NCBI GenBank assembly: GCA_031285465.1
Contig: JAITWD010000258.1
Span: 1 to 12,243 of the forward strand
Direction: 5' to 3'
Length of the DNA stretch: 12,243 nt
Source of the DNA: Lachnospiraceae bacterium
Lineage (GTDB): Bacteria; Bacillota; Clostridia; Lachnospirales; Lachnospiraceae
Shown here piece after piece: positions 1 through 7,776 of this stretch (positions are counted from its first letter, which is position 1; every line of letters starts with the position of its first letter). A program made the translations under genes and the position numbers. Under the pieces are notes generated by a model that made no database searches, was not told the origin of the DNA, and saw nothing but the letters and a program-made list of their open reading frames with translations.

Positions 1-113
1 GTCAAGAAAAAACAGCATGTCGCAAAAAGTGACACACTATTGTGGGAATGATATATAATTGGAAAAAGCAATATGTAGCAGATTTGTAGTAGGTGGAAAT
101 CTCAATTTGTTGC

Positions 114-1405
114 CTAACAATCAGAATAATTAGATGCAATGGCTTTTGTCTCCCTATATTTACTATAAAGATTACTATAGTTTGCATTATTAAATCCGTA
201 AAGCAGAATAAAAGCGGCTAAAATAATTAATACATACGTGGGTAATTCCTTTTTAAGTAATCCCGACATAAATTTAAAGAAATAGATGACAAACATAATT
301 ATTATTAATGGAAAAATCGGAGAAATATATCTTGCAGTAGTAAATATAGCAATTTTGGAGACAAGAATATAGTAAAAGAACGCTGAGCAACTGACGATAA
401 ATAATGGACTAAGAAATAGATTTTTTAGTATTACAGAGATTTTTTTATGTGATTTATTAGTATTAAAGATTAAATTAAGCAACATAGTCATAACTAAAAG
501 CGTTAATAGTCCGCCACATATCTCATTAAAATATTGCCAGAAAGACTTAAGATTATACCAATAGGTAGTAAAGTCAATCAATTTATCAACCGAGTCAACA
601 CTTCGGCTACTGGAAAAGAGATGACCGAGAATGGCAGGAAATAAAATGATTGAAAGTAATCCGGAAGTAAAGAGACTTGCCATATATAATAATAAACTCT
701 TCCACTTTTTGTTTAGCGCCGTGGCGATGCAAATATGGGTACAAAAAAAGAAAGCAAAAAGTGCAAAGTAATAGTGAGTCAACATACCAGTCAAACAGTT
801 CAGCATTATAACAAAATAAAAACTAAAAGAATTGTGATTGTGCCAATGTTTCAAATGCCAATAAATAAAAAATAAAATCCATGATGTAAGCATAATATAC
901 ATACGAATAAAAATTACCTGATCAATAATAATTGCAGACAGGGCGAATAAAGCGGAACAGACCAGAGCGATATCTTTTTTGCGTATCAACTGCATTGATA
1001 TCTTATATACTAAAATGATGTTTATGATATGAAAAACCAGATTTACGATGAAACCGGGACGGATAGTAAAGAAGCCTTTCCATAGGCTTGAAAGAAAATG
1101 AATTGCCAGAGAATACAACGGGGGATGTACATCGGCAGCTTGAGAAATCCACACGTTTTTCCAATCAAATCCATTTGATGCAAAATACTTGCGTAAAATT
1201 CCTGTGGAAGATACTTAATTCCAGATGGACCAGCGATACCATCGTCAGAAACAAAGGTTTGGGTGTTGGCGAGGAGGTAGGTGAAATATTCATCAACATG
1301 CATACCCTCCTTATTAGTAAAAATAATTGTTACGTAGATAACCGATAGAGTGATAAGGATCAGTAAGGTTGCGTTGTTGCGAAGTGTAAGTATTTTTTCT
1401 TTCAT
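114..1405 (-). pseudogene. GT39/PMT_2-type polytopic glycosyltransferase, interrupted by a -1 frameshift
   Basis: Two overlapping reading frames together make one protein of about 430 residues. The first frame starts at ATG 1405 and gives an N-terminal membrane segment followed by the acidic first-loop motif HVDEYFTY (residues 36-43), typical of the GT39/PMT_2 fold that uses polyprenyl-phosphate sugars outside the membrane. The second frame continues with the family's QAADVHPPLYS segment and many hydrophobic helices, ending at TAG 116-114. Adding one base to the AAAA run at 1182-1185 (TTTT in the sense strand) joins the frames as ...EFYASIFASNGFDWKNVW..., which reads naturally. The defect is either a real mutation or a homopolymer sequencing error; I cannot tell which. 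A GTGAG at about seven bases before the ATG is a modest ribosome site. The gene follows the large membrane protein after 42 bases and is clearly more AT-rich than its neighbours. Acceptor and donor sugars are unknown. Confidence 0.82.
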
Positions 1406-1447
1406 TAAGGTCTCACTTATAATATTTTTATTGTAAAAAGATTTATA

Positions 1448-4400
1448 TTACCGAACAATCTCAAAATCGGACAATTGGACACTGCTTCCGGTCGGACATA
1501 TTATTTCAAAAGACCAGAAGGTCGGTTCATATTCACTCATAACAAAGGAATAATCATGGAGCGCTTTTAGATGTAATGCTTCTTCGGTTCTTAACTCACC
1601 GTCGCGAAATATGCGGATTTTAGCATCGGAGTTATAGGTGGTGTCTGCTGGTAGTGCGGTAAAAGTAAGATGGTATTCACCGTAATCAAGAAAAATATCG
1701 CTCAAGGTAACCCTACTTTCGCTTAATGGATCGGTGATGATACAATCATCATAACCAGTGGCATTTACGTATTCAAGGGTATAAGTCGGTATATCATTGA
1801 TATATCCATAGCCCGCCCCTAATGGTTGTATTGTCATCGCTTCGGAGGTAATACGGGAGAGGGGATTGGACAATAAGCCTAACCATACATCGGAGGAGGT
1901 TTCGGTTAATTCCAGTGTAAAGCTATTTTTGTAATGGTTGGCCGACAGCATTTCACGGGTGACTATGGTCTCCTGACCATTGATAATGATGGTCGCAACG
2001 TGGGGATCATCGGCAAGGGCAGTAAAATCGACCGTAACCTCATAGCAGCCTCGTGGAAGTGACAGGGCATTCATTTCATTAAGCCGTCCTGACTGTTGAC
2101 CGGTGTCATAAAGAAATCGGACATCAATCGGCTGTTTGCCGGTTGCTAAAATATTAAGATCATAATCGACTAACACTTCTCGCAGAAGGCGATCATTGGG
2201 GGCAACCAGGGTGAACGATTGATTTTTAAAAATGACGATATTGTCTTCTTCAAGGAGACGAAGCAGGATTTCATTGTGGTCTGTATTCTCGACAATATAA
2301 TAGCGGCTGCTTAGATCAGTTTTTAATGGCACTAGAGCGGCGGGTATTATTTCGGCGATCCCACCGGGGAAATGCTCCTCAAGCTCCGTAAAATCAGGAA
2401 AACCATTGATCGCACTTGAGTCACTATCAATATAGCTGATACTAAATGCACAGGTTTCACTAAGTTTGGCTAGTATAGCGCCCAATTCCATAAGGTGAGT
2501 GGACTTATTTTCACCAGGAGCAATATTACCCTGTATCTGCCGGTAGTTGATCGCATCTATCTTCATGGAACAATTGCCGTAGGTATAGATACCGACAATC
2601 GGTTCAGCGTAATCTTCGGCACAAACCGATATCCGGATGGTACCTTGTCCGCGGCGGTCAAAGTCCTGTGGTATTAATGGATAGGTTTCCAGATAACTAT
2701 TATCGGAGTCGGTTACGGTAATATAACCGATTTCACTATTTTCTACCAAATCGGCTATTTCCATGTCGATAGAAAATTCATATATTCCATCAGCTAAATG
2801 TAAACCGGTGGACCAGGTGATATATCCTTCCCGGTTAAAATTATAATAAAGTGAGCCGTTATATTTTTGATAACTTAGATCGGTCAACATTTTTTCAAGA
2901 TCAACCGGCCTGCTTATTAATCGACCGCCCCGATATATTGTTTCCAGCCGTGAAGTGAGGAGCTTGGAAACCGCACTGTCTAATCCCGCATAAAAACACA
3001 AAGTACCAGAATTATATATCATTTTTTTTCGATCACTGATTTGGGCCATAAGGGGATAATTGTCCGCACGACTGATAAAAATGGCTTCGGATTCATTAAC
3101 CAAGGCATCATTAGCGATTGTGTCACTCGTGGAAGTTTTCGTAGTAAAAGCATCAAAAGTCTCGGATGAAATGACCTGTATTTTTAAGTTGGGATGAAGC
3201 CACTGGATATTTCGCAGTTCATCGTGGATATAATCCGTGGGATCATGAACCAAAAAGATATCGGTAGCTTCATCGAGATCGCTAAATAATTCCGCGGCAT
3301 TAACCGTTAAGGTGTCTTGCATTAAGAGGGCATCAACCGCCTTTAAACCGAAGCTACCCCAGACACCACCGGTTATCAAGAGTAATACCACGGTAATCGG
3401 TATACGCAGGGGCCTTTTTTGTTTTAGTGACTCAAAAAGACTGACAAAGATAATTATTAGAAACATTCCGGCACTGACAAGAGCAGGAAAATAGGCACCA
3501 GTATTGAAGCCGTCGGGGAATAGGTAAAGCATACCGGTCACTGCGATCGGACGCAGAATTAACACTGATTGTGGGTAAGAAGCGGCCATATCAAATAAGC
3601 TTTGAACGATTACACTACAAATGAAAAGAACCATAAGACTTAGGATAATTTCTCTTATATATTTAGAAATTTCCGGTAAGACAGCAAACCCGATCAATAG
3701 AAGTGGACCAATAATAAAATCGGTATATCGTCCATGGCAGATGGTATCTGCCAATAAGGGACCATCATATTGAAATGGTTTGAATAGGGCACTGATACAA
3801 ATCTGTGCCATGCCGGACATGCCAACAAAAATAAATACAATTTCGGTCGAAGAAAGGATTTTTTGCTTATGTTTGACCACAGCACCAACGATTCTTAATA
3901 ATTTAAATAGTATTATTGATAAAGCTAAAAAGGCAAACCCCCATGATGATATACCAAGATAATATAATTTCCCCAGGATGCTTAACAAAAAATTATATAG
4001 TCCAGTAAGCGAGCCAACAGTTTGGCGAAGCTTGTTTGATTGACCAGCAAAGTCATTGGTTGCCAAGTTAATATTGTCGCTATAAATATTTTGAGTGATC
4101 CAATCTTTTATAATAAGGACTGCAACTAAGAGAATTATGCCGCTGAGCAAAGAAAGAAAAATTTGTTTTCGGCTAAACTTTTTTTTGTTAAAGAAAAATG
4201 CCAGTATTAATATCAAACCAACCGCGATAACAACTCCCAGTGCACGCATATGGACTGTAAAGAGATATGCACTGGAAAACAAAAGCAATAAAATATACTT
4301 GCAACGTGGTTCTTCCAGAACCTTGATAAGGCAGCAGCAGACCACCCAAAAGGTGAAATATAAGCATAACTCTGTCCAGGCGGTATAGATCTGGGCAATA

Positions 4401-4822
4401 TTACTTACGTATAGTGTCGTAACCAGACAAATGAGCATCGAGTAATATCGATTGAGATGAGGGAATAACCTGCCGGCGACAAAAATCGCCATCCTAAAAC
4501 TGGCGAGCAGAAAGGCACCATTCATAATAATCGCCAGGATATGGATAACGGTCATATCAAGCCCCAGATAGTAAAGAAGATAAAGAGGTATTAATAAAAG
4601 ACTGTATCCAAAAGAATAGTAGTCGTTAAGTGCCAGAAGATCGCTCCAATCAAAACCGGCAAACGAAGCGGCAATGCCCCAATAGCCAAACTGATCGGTT
4701 CCATAAGAAAGTAAACGTAGCTTATCAATAAAGCATAGCGAAAGGAATGCCAGTATCAAATAGGATAAATAGAGGGCACTATGATAGCGATGCTTGCGAA
4801 AAAATGAGAGAAAATTGTTCAT
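1448..4822 (-). CDS. Large polytopic GT-C-like membrane protein with duplicated extracytoplasmic domains
   Basis: This 1124-residue protein has two halves. Residues 1 to about 493 are strongly hydrophobic, with roughly ten or more membrane segments. An Asp-containing first loop (GTDQFGYW, Asp43) followed by YYSFGYSLLLIPLYL resembles GT-C glycosyltransferases. The remaining ~630 residues are soluble-looking and probably outside the cell. They alternate alpha/beta-like segments (about 522-612 and 784-874) with beta-rich segments (about 655-765, 895-1002 and 1020-1124). The beta segments share a G-x-Y-h-h-x motif (GIYEF 679, GCYEV 925, GEYHL 1048), suggesting jelly-roll, carbohydrate-binding-like modules. 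A longer frame starts at ATG 4852, overlapping the upstream stop as ATGA, but it has no ribosome site. ATG 4822 has AGAAAGGAAG before it, so I chose it. I do not recognise a named family. Glycosyltransferase function is inferred from topology and the neighbouring sugar genes. Confidence 0.8.
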   Translation of the reverse strand: MNNFLSFFRKHRYHSALYLSYLILAFLSLCFIDKLRLLSYGTDQFGYWGIAASFAGFDWSDLLALNDYYSFGYSLLLIPLYLLYYLGLDMTVIHILAIIMNGAFLLASFRMAIFVAGRLFPHLNRYYSMLICLVTTLYVSNIAQIYTAWTELCLYFTFWVVCCCLIKVLEEPRCKYILLLLFSSAYLFTVHMRALGVVIAVGLILILAFFFNKKKFSRKQIFLSLLSGIILLVAVLIIKDWITQNIYSDNINLATNDFAGQSNKLRQTVGSLTGLYNFLLSILGKLYYLGISSWGFAFLALSIILFKLLRIVGAVVKHKQKILSSTEIVFIFVGMSGMAQICISALFKPFQYDGPLLADTICHGRYTDFIIGPLLLIGFAVLPEISKYIREIILSLMVLFICSVIVQSLFDMAASYPQSVLILRPIAVTGMLYLFPDGFNTGAYFPALVSAGMFLIIIFVSLFESLKQKRPLRIPITVVLLLITGGVWGSFGLKAVDALLMQDTLTVNAAELFSDLDEATDIFLVHDPTDYIHDELRNIQWLHPNLKIQVISSETFDAFTTKTSTSDTIANDALVNESEAIFISRADNYPLMAQISDRKKMIYNSGTLCFYAGLDSAVSKLLTSRLETIYRGGRLISRPVDLEKMLTDLSYQKYNGSLYYNFNREGYITWSTGLHLADGIYEFSIDMEIADLVENSEIGYITVTDSDNSYLETYPLIPQDFDRRGQGTIRISVCAEDYAEPIVGIYTYGNCSMKIDAINYRQIQGNIAPGENKSTHLMELGAILAKLSETCAFSISYIDSDSSAINGFPDFTELEEHFPGGIAEIIPAALVPLKTDLSSRYYIVENTDHNEILLRLLEEDNIVIFKNQSFTLVAPNDRLLREVLVDYDLNILATGKQPIDVRFLYDTGQQSGRLNEMNALSLPRGCYEVTVDFTALADDPHVATIIINGQETIVTREMLSANHYKNSFTLELTETSSDVWLGLLSNPLSRITSEAMTIQPLGAGYGYINDIPTYTLEYVNATGYDDCIITDPLSESRVTLSDIFLDYGEYHLTFTALPADTTYNSDAKIRIFRDGELRTEEALHLKALHDYSFVMSEYEPTFWSFEIICPTGSSVQLSDFEIVR

Positions 4823-4832
4823 GTTTGTAAAA

Positions 4833-4842
4833 CTTCCTTTCT
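4833..4842 (-). promoter_or_regulatory. Ribosome binding site deciding the start of the large membrane protein
   Basis: The sense strand reads AGAAAGGAAG, ten bases before ATG 4822-4820. The in-frame ATG ten codons upstream (4852) has no purine-rich site before it. The spacing is slightly long, so this favours the downstream start without proving it. Confidence 0.5.
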
Positions 4843-4848
4843 GGTATC

Positions 4849-5844
4849 TCATAACTCATTAAGGTTAAAGTAGAAAGCATACTCTTTCTCACCAACGATA
4901 TCAAAAAAAACCGACGCACTGGTTTTAGTACCAATAAACCAACGACATTTGGTGATGATATAAAAACCAGTAATATAGTTTAATCCTTTTTGATATAGAT
5001 CAATCCTTTTTCTCTTCCATACGTCACCGAGGAAGTCCTGCGTGTCAGACGATACCCGTTCATCGTCAAGAAAATAGAGGATTTTTCCGAACCGATCCTT
5101 AAATTTCTCCAAGATATCAGAATCTTCAGTCATTAGAAATATTTTATTGCAGTGGTACTCTTTAACGGCAGCGTCAACCCGATCCAAAACCAAGGTGATT
5201 TTGCCGGTTTCATTACCCTGCACCGATTCATGCCAAAAATAGTCGCTTCCGCGGCAAAGCACCCCCATTACCCGGTCATCAACCGAAAACATTGTATGGT
5301 ATACCTCTTCGATGTGGTTGGCGGTGGCGTCATTTAAAACTCTATAGCGCTCCCAAAGTGTTTTCCAAATATGTGTGTCAGGAGTGGCAACCGAATCCAA
5401 AAACTGGACACTGGGTTCATAACCAAAGCAAAATTCACCAGTGGACAAAATTGCTTTTTTATTAAGGTAGGCCTCTCTCAAAGAATATTGTTCGTTAGTC
5501 GAACAATTGCCGGGCTGTTTAAAATAATATTCCCAGGCATTTACGTTGCCGAACTCTTTAGAGTCGTTGTATATATACTCATTGTCAAAATGCATCATAT
5601 CAATAATTGGAATATATCCTTTAGTCTCCGCGTATCGTATATGGCTTAGGAAGGTCAGAATACAAGAAAAAATACCAACATCAGGTGCACCACGCCGGAT
5701 AATATAAAAAATCGGACGCTTTGTGATCGGATAATTTTTTTCAGAATAATTTTCTTTAGAATAATATTTTTTCCTGATGATCTTAAGCTTCAAAAAACTT
5801 TTTAATTTCCCATAGTATAGGAGTAAATATTTATTTAGGGTCAT
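4849..5844 (-). CDS. Putative fucosyltransferase-like glycosyltransferase
   Basis: This is a 331-residue soluble protein with a basic, lysine/tyrosine-rich N-terminus and no clear signal or membrane segment, so probably cytoplasmic. GVLCRGSDY (residues 194-202) resembles the nucleotide-sugar-binding R-x-x-D region of fucosyltransferases (GT11/GT23/NodZ type, usually H-x-R-R-x-D). KIFLMTEDSDILEKF (234-248) and a C-terminal CRWFIGTKTSASVF (300-313) match the later parts of that fold: a beta strand ending in T-E-D, then a strand followed by a Ser/Thr-rich loop. The first basic residue of the canonical HxRRxD is not preserved. The N-terminal YIIRRG/IRYAETKGYIPIIDM region also fits this group. GGGAG lies about seven bases before ATG 5844. 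The gene sits 27 bases after the aminotransferase, and its TGA overlaps an alternative ATG of the next gene. It probably transfers a deoxysugar to the growing glycan; the exact sugar cannot be told. Confidence 0.62.
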   Translation of the reverse strand: MTLNKYLLLYYGKLKSFLKLKIIRKKYYSKENYSEKNYPITKRPIFYIIRRGAPDVGIFSCILTFLSHIRYAETKGYIPIIDMMHFDNEYIYNDSKEFGNVNAWEYYFKQPGNCSTNEQYSLREAYLNKKAILSTGEFCFGYEPSVQFLDSVATPDTHIWKTLWERYRVLNDATANHIEEVYHTMFSVDDRVMGVLCRGSDYFWHESVQGNETGKITLVLDRVDAAVKEYHCNKIFLMTEDSDILEKFKDRFGKILYFLDDERVSSDTQDFLGDVWKRKRIDLYQKGLNYITGFYIITKCRWFIGTKTSASVFFDIVGEKEYAFYFNLNEL

Positions 5845-5871
5845 TTTAATCTCCCATGCATTTCACAGATT

Positions 5872-6990
5872 TTACCTGCTAAATAATTCGCTTACCTGCT
5901 GTGTAATGTATACTCTTTGTTCGGCAGTTACCGTCAAGCCACTGGGAAGATAAAATCCTTTTTCGCCAAGGTGATCAGCAATCGGATAATGCTCGCCCTC
6001 GAATAAACCCATTTTACGAAAAACCGGTTGCCGGTGCATGGGATAAAAGAAAGGACGGCAACCAATTCCTTTTTCCGCAAGTTGTTTCATAGCATCGATG
6101 GCAGTAATTTCAACCGACCGATCGATCAACAATCCAAAGACCCAGTAGATGTTCTCTGCATAATCGGTTTGATCAAGTGGCAGAGTAAGTCCATCTATTC
6201 CGCTTAATAAGGCTTGGTAATGGGTGCCCAGCGCGCGCTTTAATTGGAGATGGTGATCTATTTTCTCCAGTTGGGCAACACCTACGGCCGCCTGAATATT
6301 AGTTATCCTAAAATTATACCCCAAGTCTTCATGTAAAAAACGTCGTTGCGGTGAATGGCAGAGATTTCGATAGGAGGAGCACCGCTGAGACCATTTAAGA
6401 TCATCCATCAGCACCATGCCTCCTTCGCCGGTAGTTATATGTTTATTAGGATAAAAGCTAAAGGTACTAATGTCTCCAAAACTGCCACAATGTTTGCCGC
6501 GGTATCGCAAACCATGCGCTTCGGCAGCATCTTCAATAATATACAGTGAGTGTCGCGTAGCTATCTCATTGACAATGTCCATATCGACAGGCAGACCGTA
6601 AAGATGTACAACCATGATAGCTTTAGTCTTTGCGGTGATCTTTTCCTCGATTTTGGTTACATCCATGTTCCAGGTATGAACATCGGCATCAACCAACACC
6701 GGTTTAATTCCCCGGTGCACCAAAGCGGACGCACAAGAAATAATAGTAAAGGTGGGGATAATAACCTCATCCCCCTGTTTTAGTCCTAGAATTTCGACCG
6801 CCAAGTCAAGTGCAACCGATCCATTACAGACGGCAACGCCATATTTGCGACCAACGTATTCCGCCATATTTTTTTCCAATCGCTCAACGAAAGGCCCTTC
6901 TGAAGAGATCCAACCGGTGTCGATACATTCACATAAATATTTTTTTTCATTACCATCTAGCAGCGGTTCATTTACTGGTATAAAAGCCAT
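5872..6990 (-). CDS. DegT/DnrJ/EryC1/StrS-family PLP sugar aminotransferase (perosamine synthase-like)
   Basis: This complete 372-residue protein is a PLP-dependent nucleotide-sugar aminotransferase, which converts a keto-sugar nucleotide to the amino sugar with glutamate as usual donor. Visible landmarks are NEPLLDGNEKKYLCECIDTGWISSEGPFV at the N-terminus (key start residues 7-12), the CNGSVALDLA cofactor-phosphate region (55-64), IIEDAAEAHG with Asp154 contacting the pyridine nitrogen, and SFYPNKHITTGEGG with the Schiff-base lysine Lys183. Because Lys183 is present, it should transaminate and is not a ColD-type dehydratase, in which this residue is His. The overall pattern most resembles GDP-perosamine synthases (4-amination of GDP-4-keto-6-deoxymannose), but substrate choice in this family is hard to read, so other 3- or 4-keto sugars are possible. 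The AGGAG overlaps the preceding methyltransferase stop and lies nine bases before ATG 6990, indicating tight co-translation. Confidence 0.93.
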   Translation of the reverse strand: MAFIPVNEPLLDGNEKKYLCECIDTGWISSEGPFVERLEKNMAEYVGRKYGVAVCNGSVALDLAVEILGLKQGDEVIIPTFTIISCASALVHRGIKPVLVDADVHTWNMDVTKIEEKITAKTKAIMVVHLYGLPVDMDIVNEIATRHSLYIIEDAAEAHGLRYRGKHCGSFGDISTFSFYPNKHITTGEGGMVLMDDLKWSQRCSSYRNLCHSPQRRFLHEDLGYNFRITNIQAAVGVAQLEKIDHHLQLKRALGTHYQALLSGIDGLTLPLDQTDYAENIYWVFGLLIDRSVEITAIDAMKQLAEKGIGCRPFFYPMHRQPVFRKMGLFEGEHYPIADHLGEKGFYLPSGLTVTAEQRVYITQQVSELFSR

Positions 6991-7002
6991 CGTTGTCTTC
7001 TC

Positions 7003-7776
7003 CTATTTCTTGCGGGCAATAAAATATGCCGTCCAGCTATTGTAGTCGGTTGCTTTTAATGTATTGCAGTCCACGCAGGCAAGCAAAGATAAACCTTTTT
7101 GATCCAACATGAATTCAATTTCAGGTTGGAAAAAATAGCGCATTGAATGTTGTTCTTCAATCTTAGATACATGCCCGCTTATTTGGTCAATGATCAGAAT
7201 TTCGTAATTGACCTCGACACAATTGTCCTCAGCCGACATTACCGGTTGGGCATAGCGAATTAGTAAATTGTTGCCATCGGTCACCCGCTTTATCCGTACG
7301 GCAGGTTTGTCAGACAATACACCTGGACCGTACCATACGTCAAAAATAAAAAGTCCGCCACTATTCAGTGCCTTTGAGGCGGTTTCGAAGGTTTTAAGCA
7401 GATCAGCATTTTTATTCTGATAGCTGACAACATGAAATAGGGAAATCACATTATCATATTTGCAATGTGGTTGATATTCACGAATATCAGCAACTTCAAA
7501 TAGCGGTGGTTTCGGATCGGCGTGATCATTGGATGAATCAAGAGCCATCTTGATCATAACCGGACTAATATCAATCCCCGTCATTGAAAAGCCTAATTTA
7601 GAAAGCGCAAAATCGTGTTTCCCAGTGCCACACCCTAACGACAACATAGAACTGCCCTTGGGGGATTGTCCGTAACGGTTTAGCAATTCCACTATCTGTT
7701 CGGTTTCGGCATCGTAATCTTTATCCTGGTAAAAAAGATTATAGTAATAAGCGTAATCATTAAAAACTTCCATCAT
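7003..7776 (-). CDS. Class I SAM-dependent methyltransferase, possibly sugar N-methyltransferase
   Basis: This 257-residue protein has the classic Rossmann methyltransferase motifs: SLGCGTGKHD (motif I, near residue 46), TGIDIS (motif II, near 66), VADIREY (acidic residue contacting the adenine side, near 96), YDNVISLFHVVSYQ (motif IV, near 107) and GGLFIFDVWYG (near 140). The N-terminal FNDYAYYYNLFYQDKDY segment and the beta-rich C-terminal half, with EEQHSMRYFFQPEIEFML, recall deoxyaminosugar N-methyltransferases of the DesVI/TylM1 group. Position immediately before the aminotransferase supports an amino-sugar substrate, but this is inference; an O-methyltransferase is possible. I chose the ATG ATG pair at 7776/7773 because AGGG (7783-7780) precedes it and because the frame further upstream lies within the glycosyltransferase gene. 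The latter overlaps this start by 17 bases, which suggests translational coupling. Confidence 0.85.
   Translation of the reverse strand: MMEVFNDYAYYYNLFYQDKDYDAETEQIVELLNRYGQSPKGSSMLSLGCGTGKHDFALSKLGFSMTGIDISPVMIKMALDSSNDHADPKPPLFEVADIREYQPHCKYDNVISLFHVVSYQNKNADLLKTFETASKALNSGGLFIFDVWYGPGVLSDKPAVRIKRVTDGNNLLIRYAQPVMSAEDNCVEVNYEILIIDQISGHVSKIEEQHSMRYFFQPEIEFMLDQKGLSLLACVDCNTLKATDYNSWTAYFIARKK

Noticed and set aside
17..36. Weak hairpin followed by a T-run on the minus strand (TGTCAC/GCGACA, then TTTTTT), a possible terminator after the GT39 gene
   Set aside because: The stem is only about six pairs with one A-C mismatch, its loop is the T-run CTTTTTG area, and four bases of unrelated sequence separate the stem from the next T-run. 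It is too weak to call.
110..119. Small palindrome TTGTT/AACAA around the GT39 stop codon
   Set aside because: Five-base arms with no following T-run; expected by chance in AT-rich DNA.
2..187. Minus-strand reading frame of 61 codons at the left end
   Set aside because: It overlaps the end of the GT39 gene in another frame, has no recognisable motif and no convincing ribosome site. The gene-free stretch 1-113 shows nothing else.
1088..1348. Plus-strand 86-codon frame across the GT39 frameshift region
   Set aside because: Antisense to the clear GT39 motifs, and no family resemblance.
2709..2730. Seven-base inverted repeat TCGGTTA/TAACCGA in the large membrane protein gene
   Set aside because: Short, within coding sequence and not linked to any repeated protein feature; likely chance.
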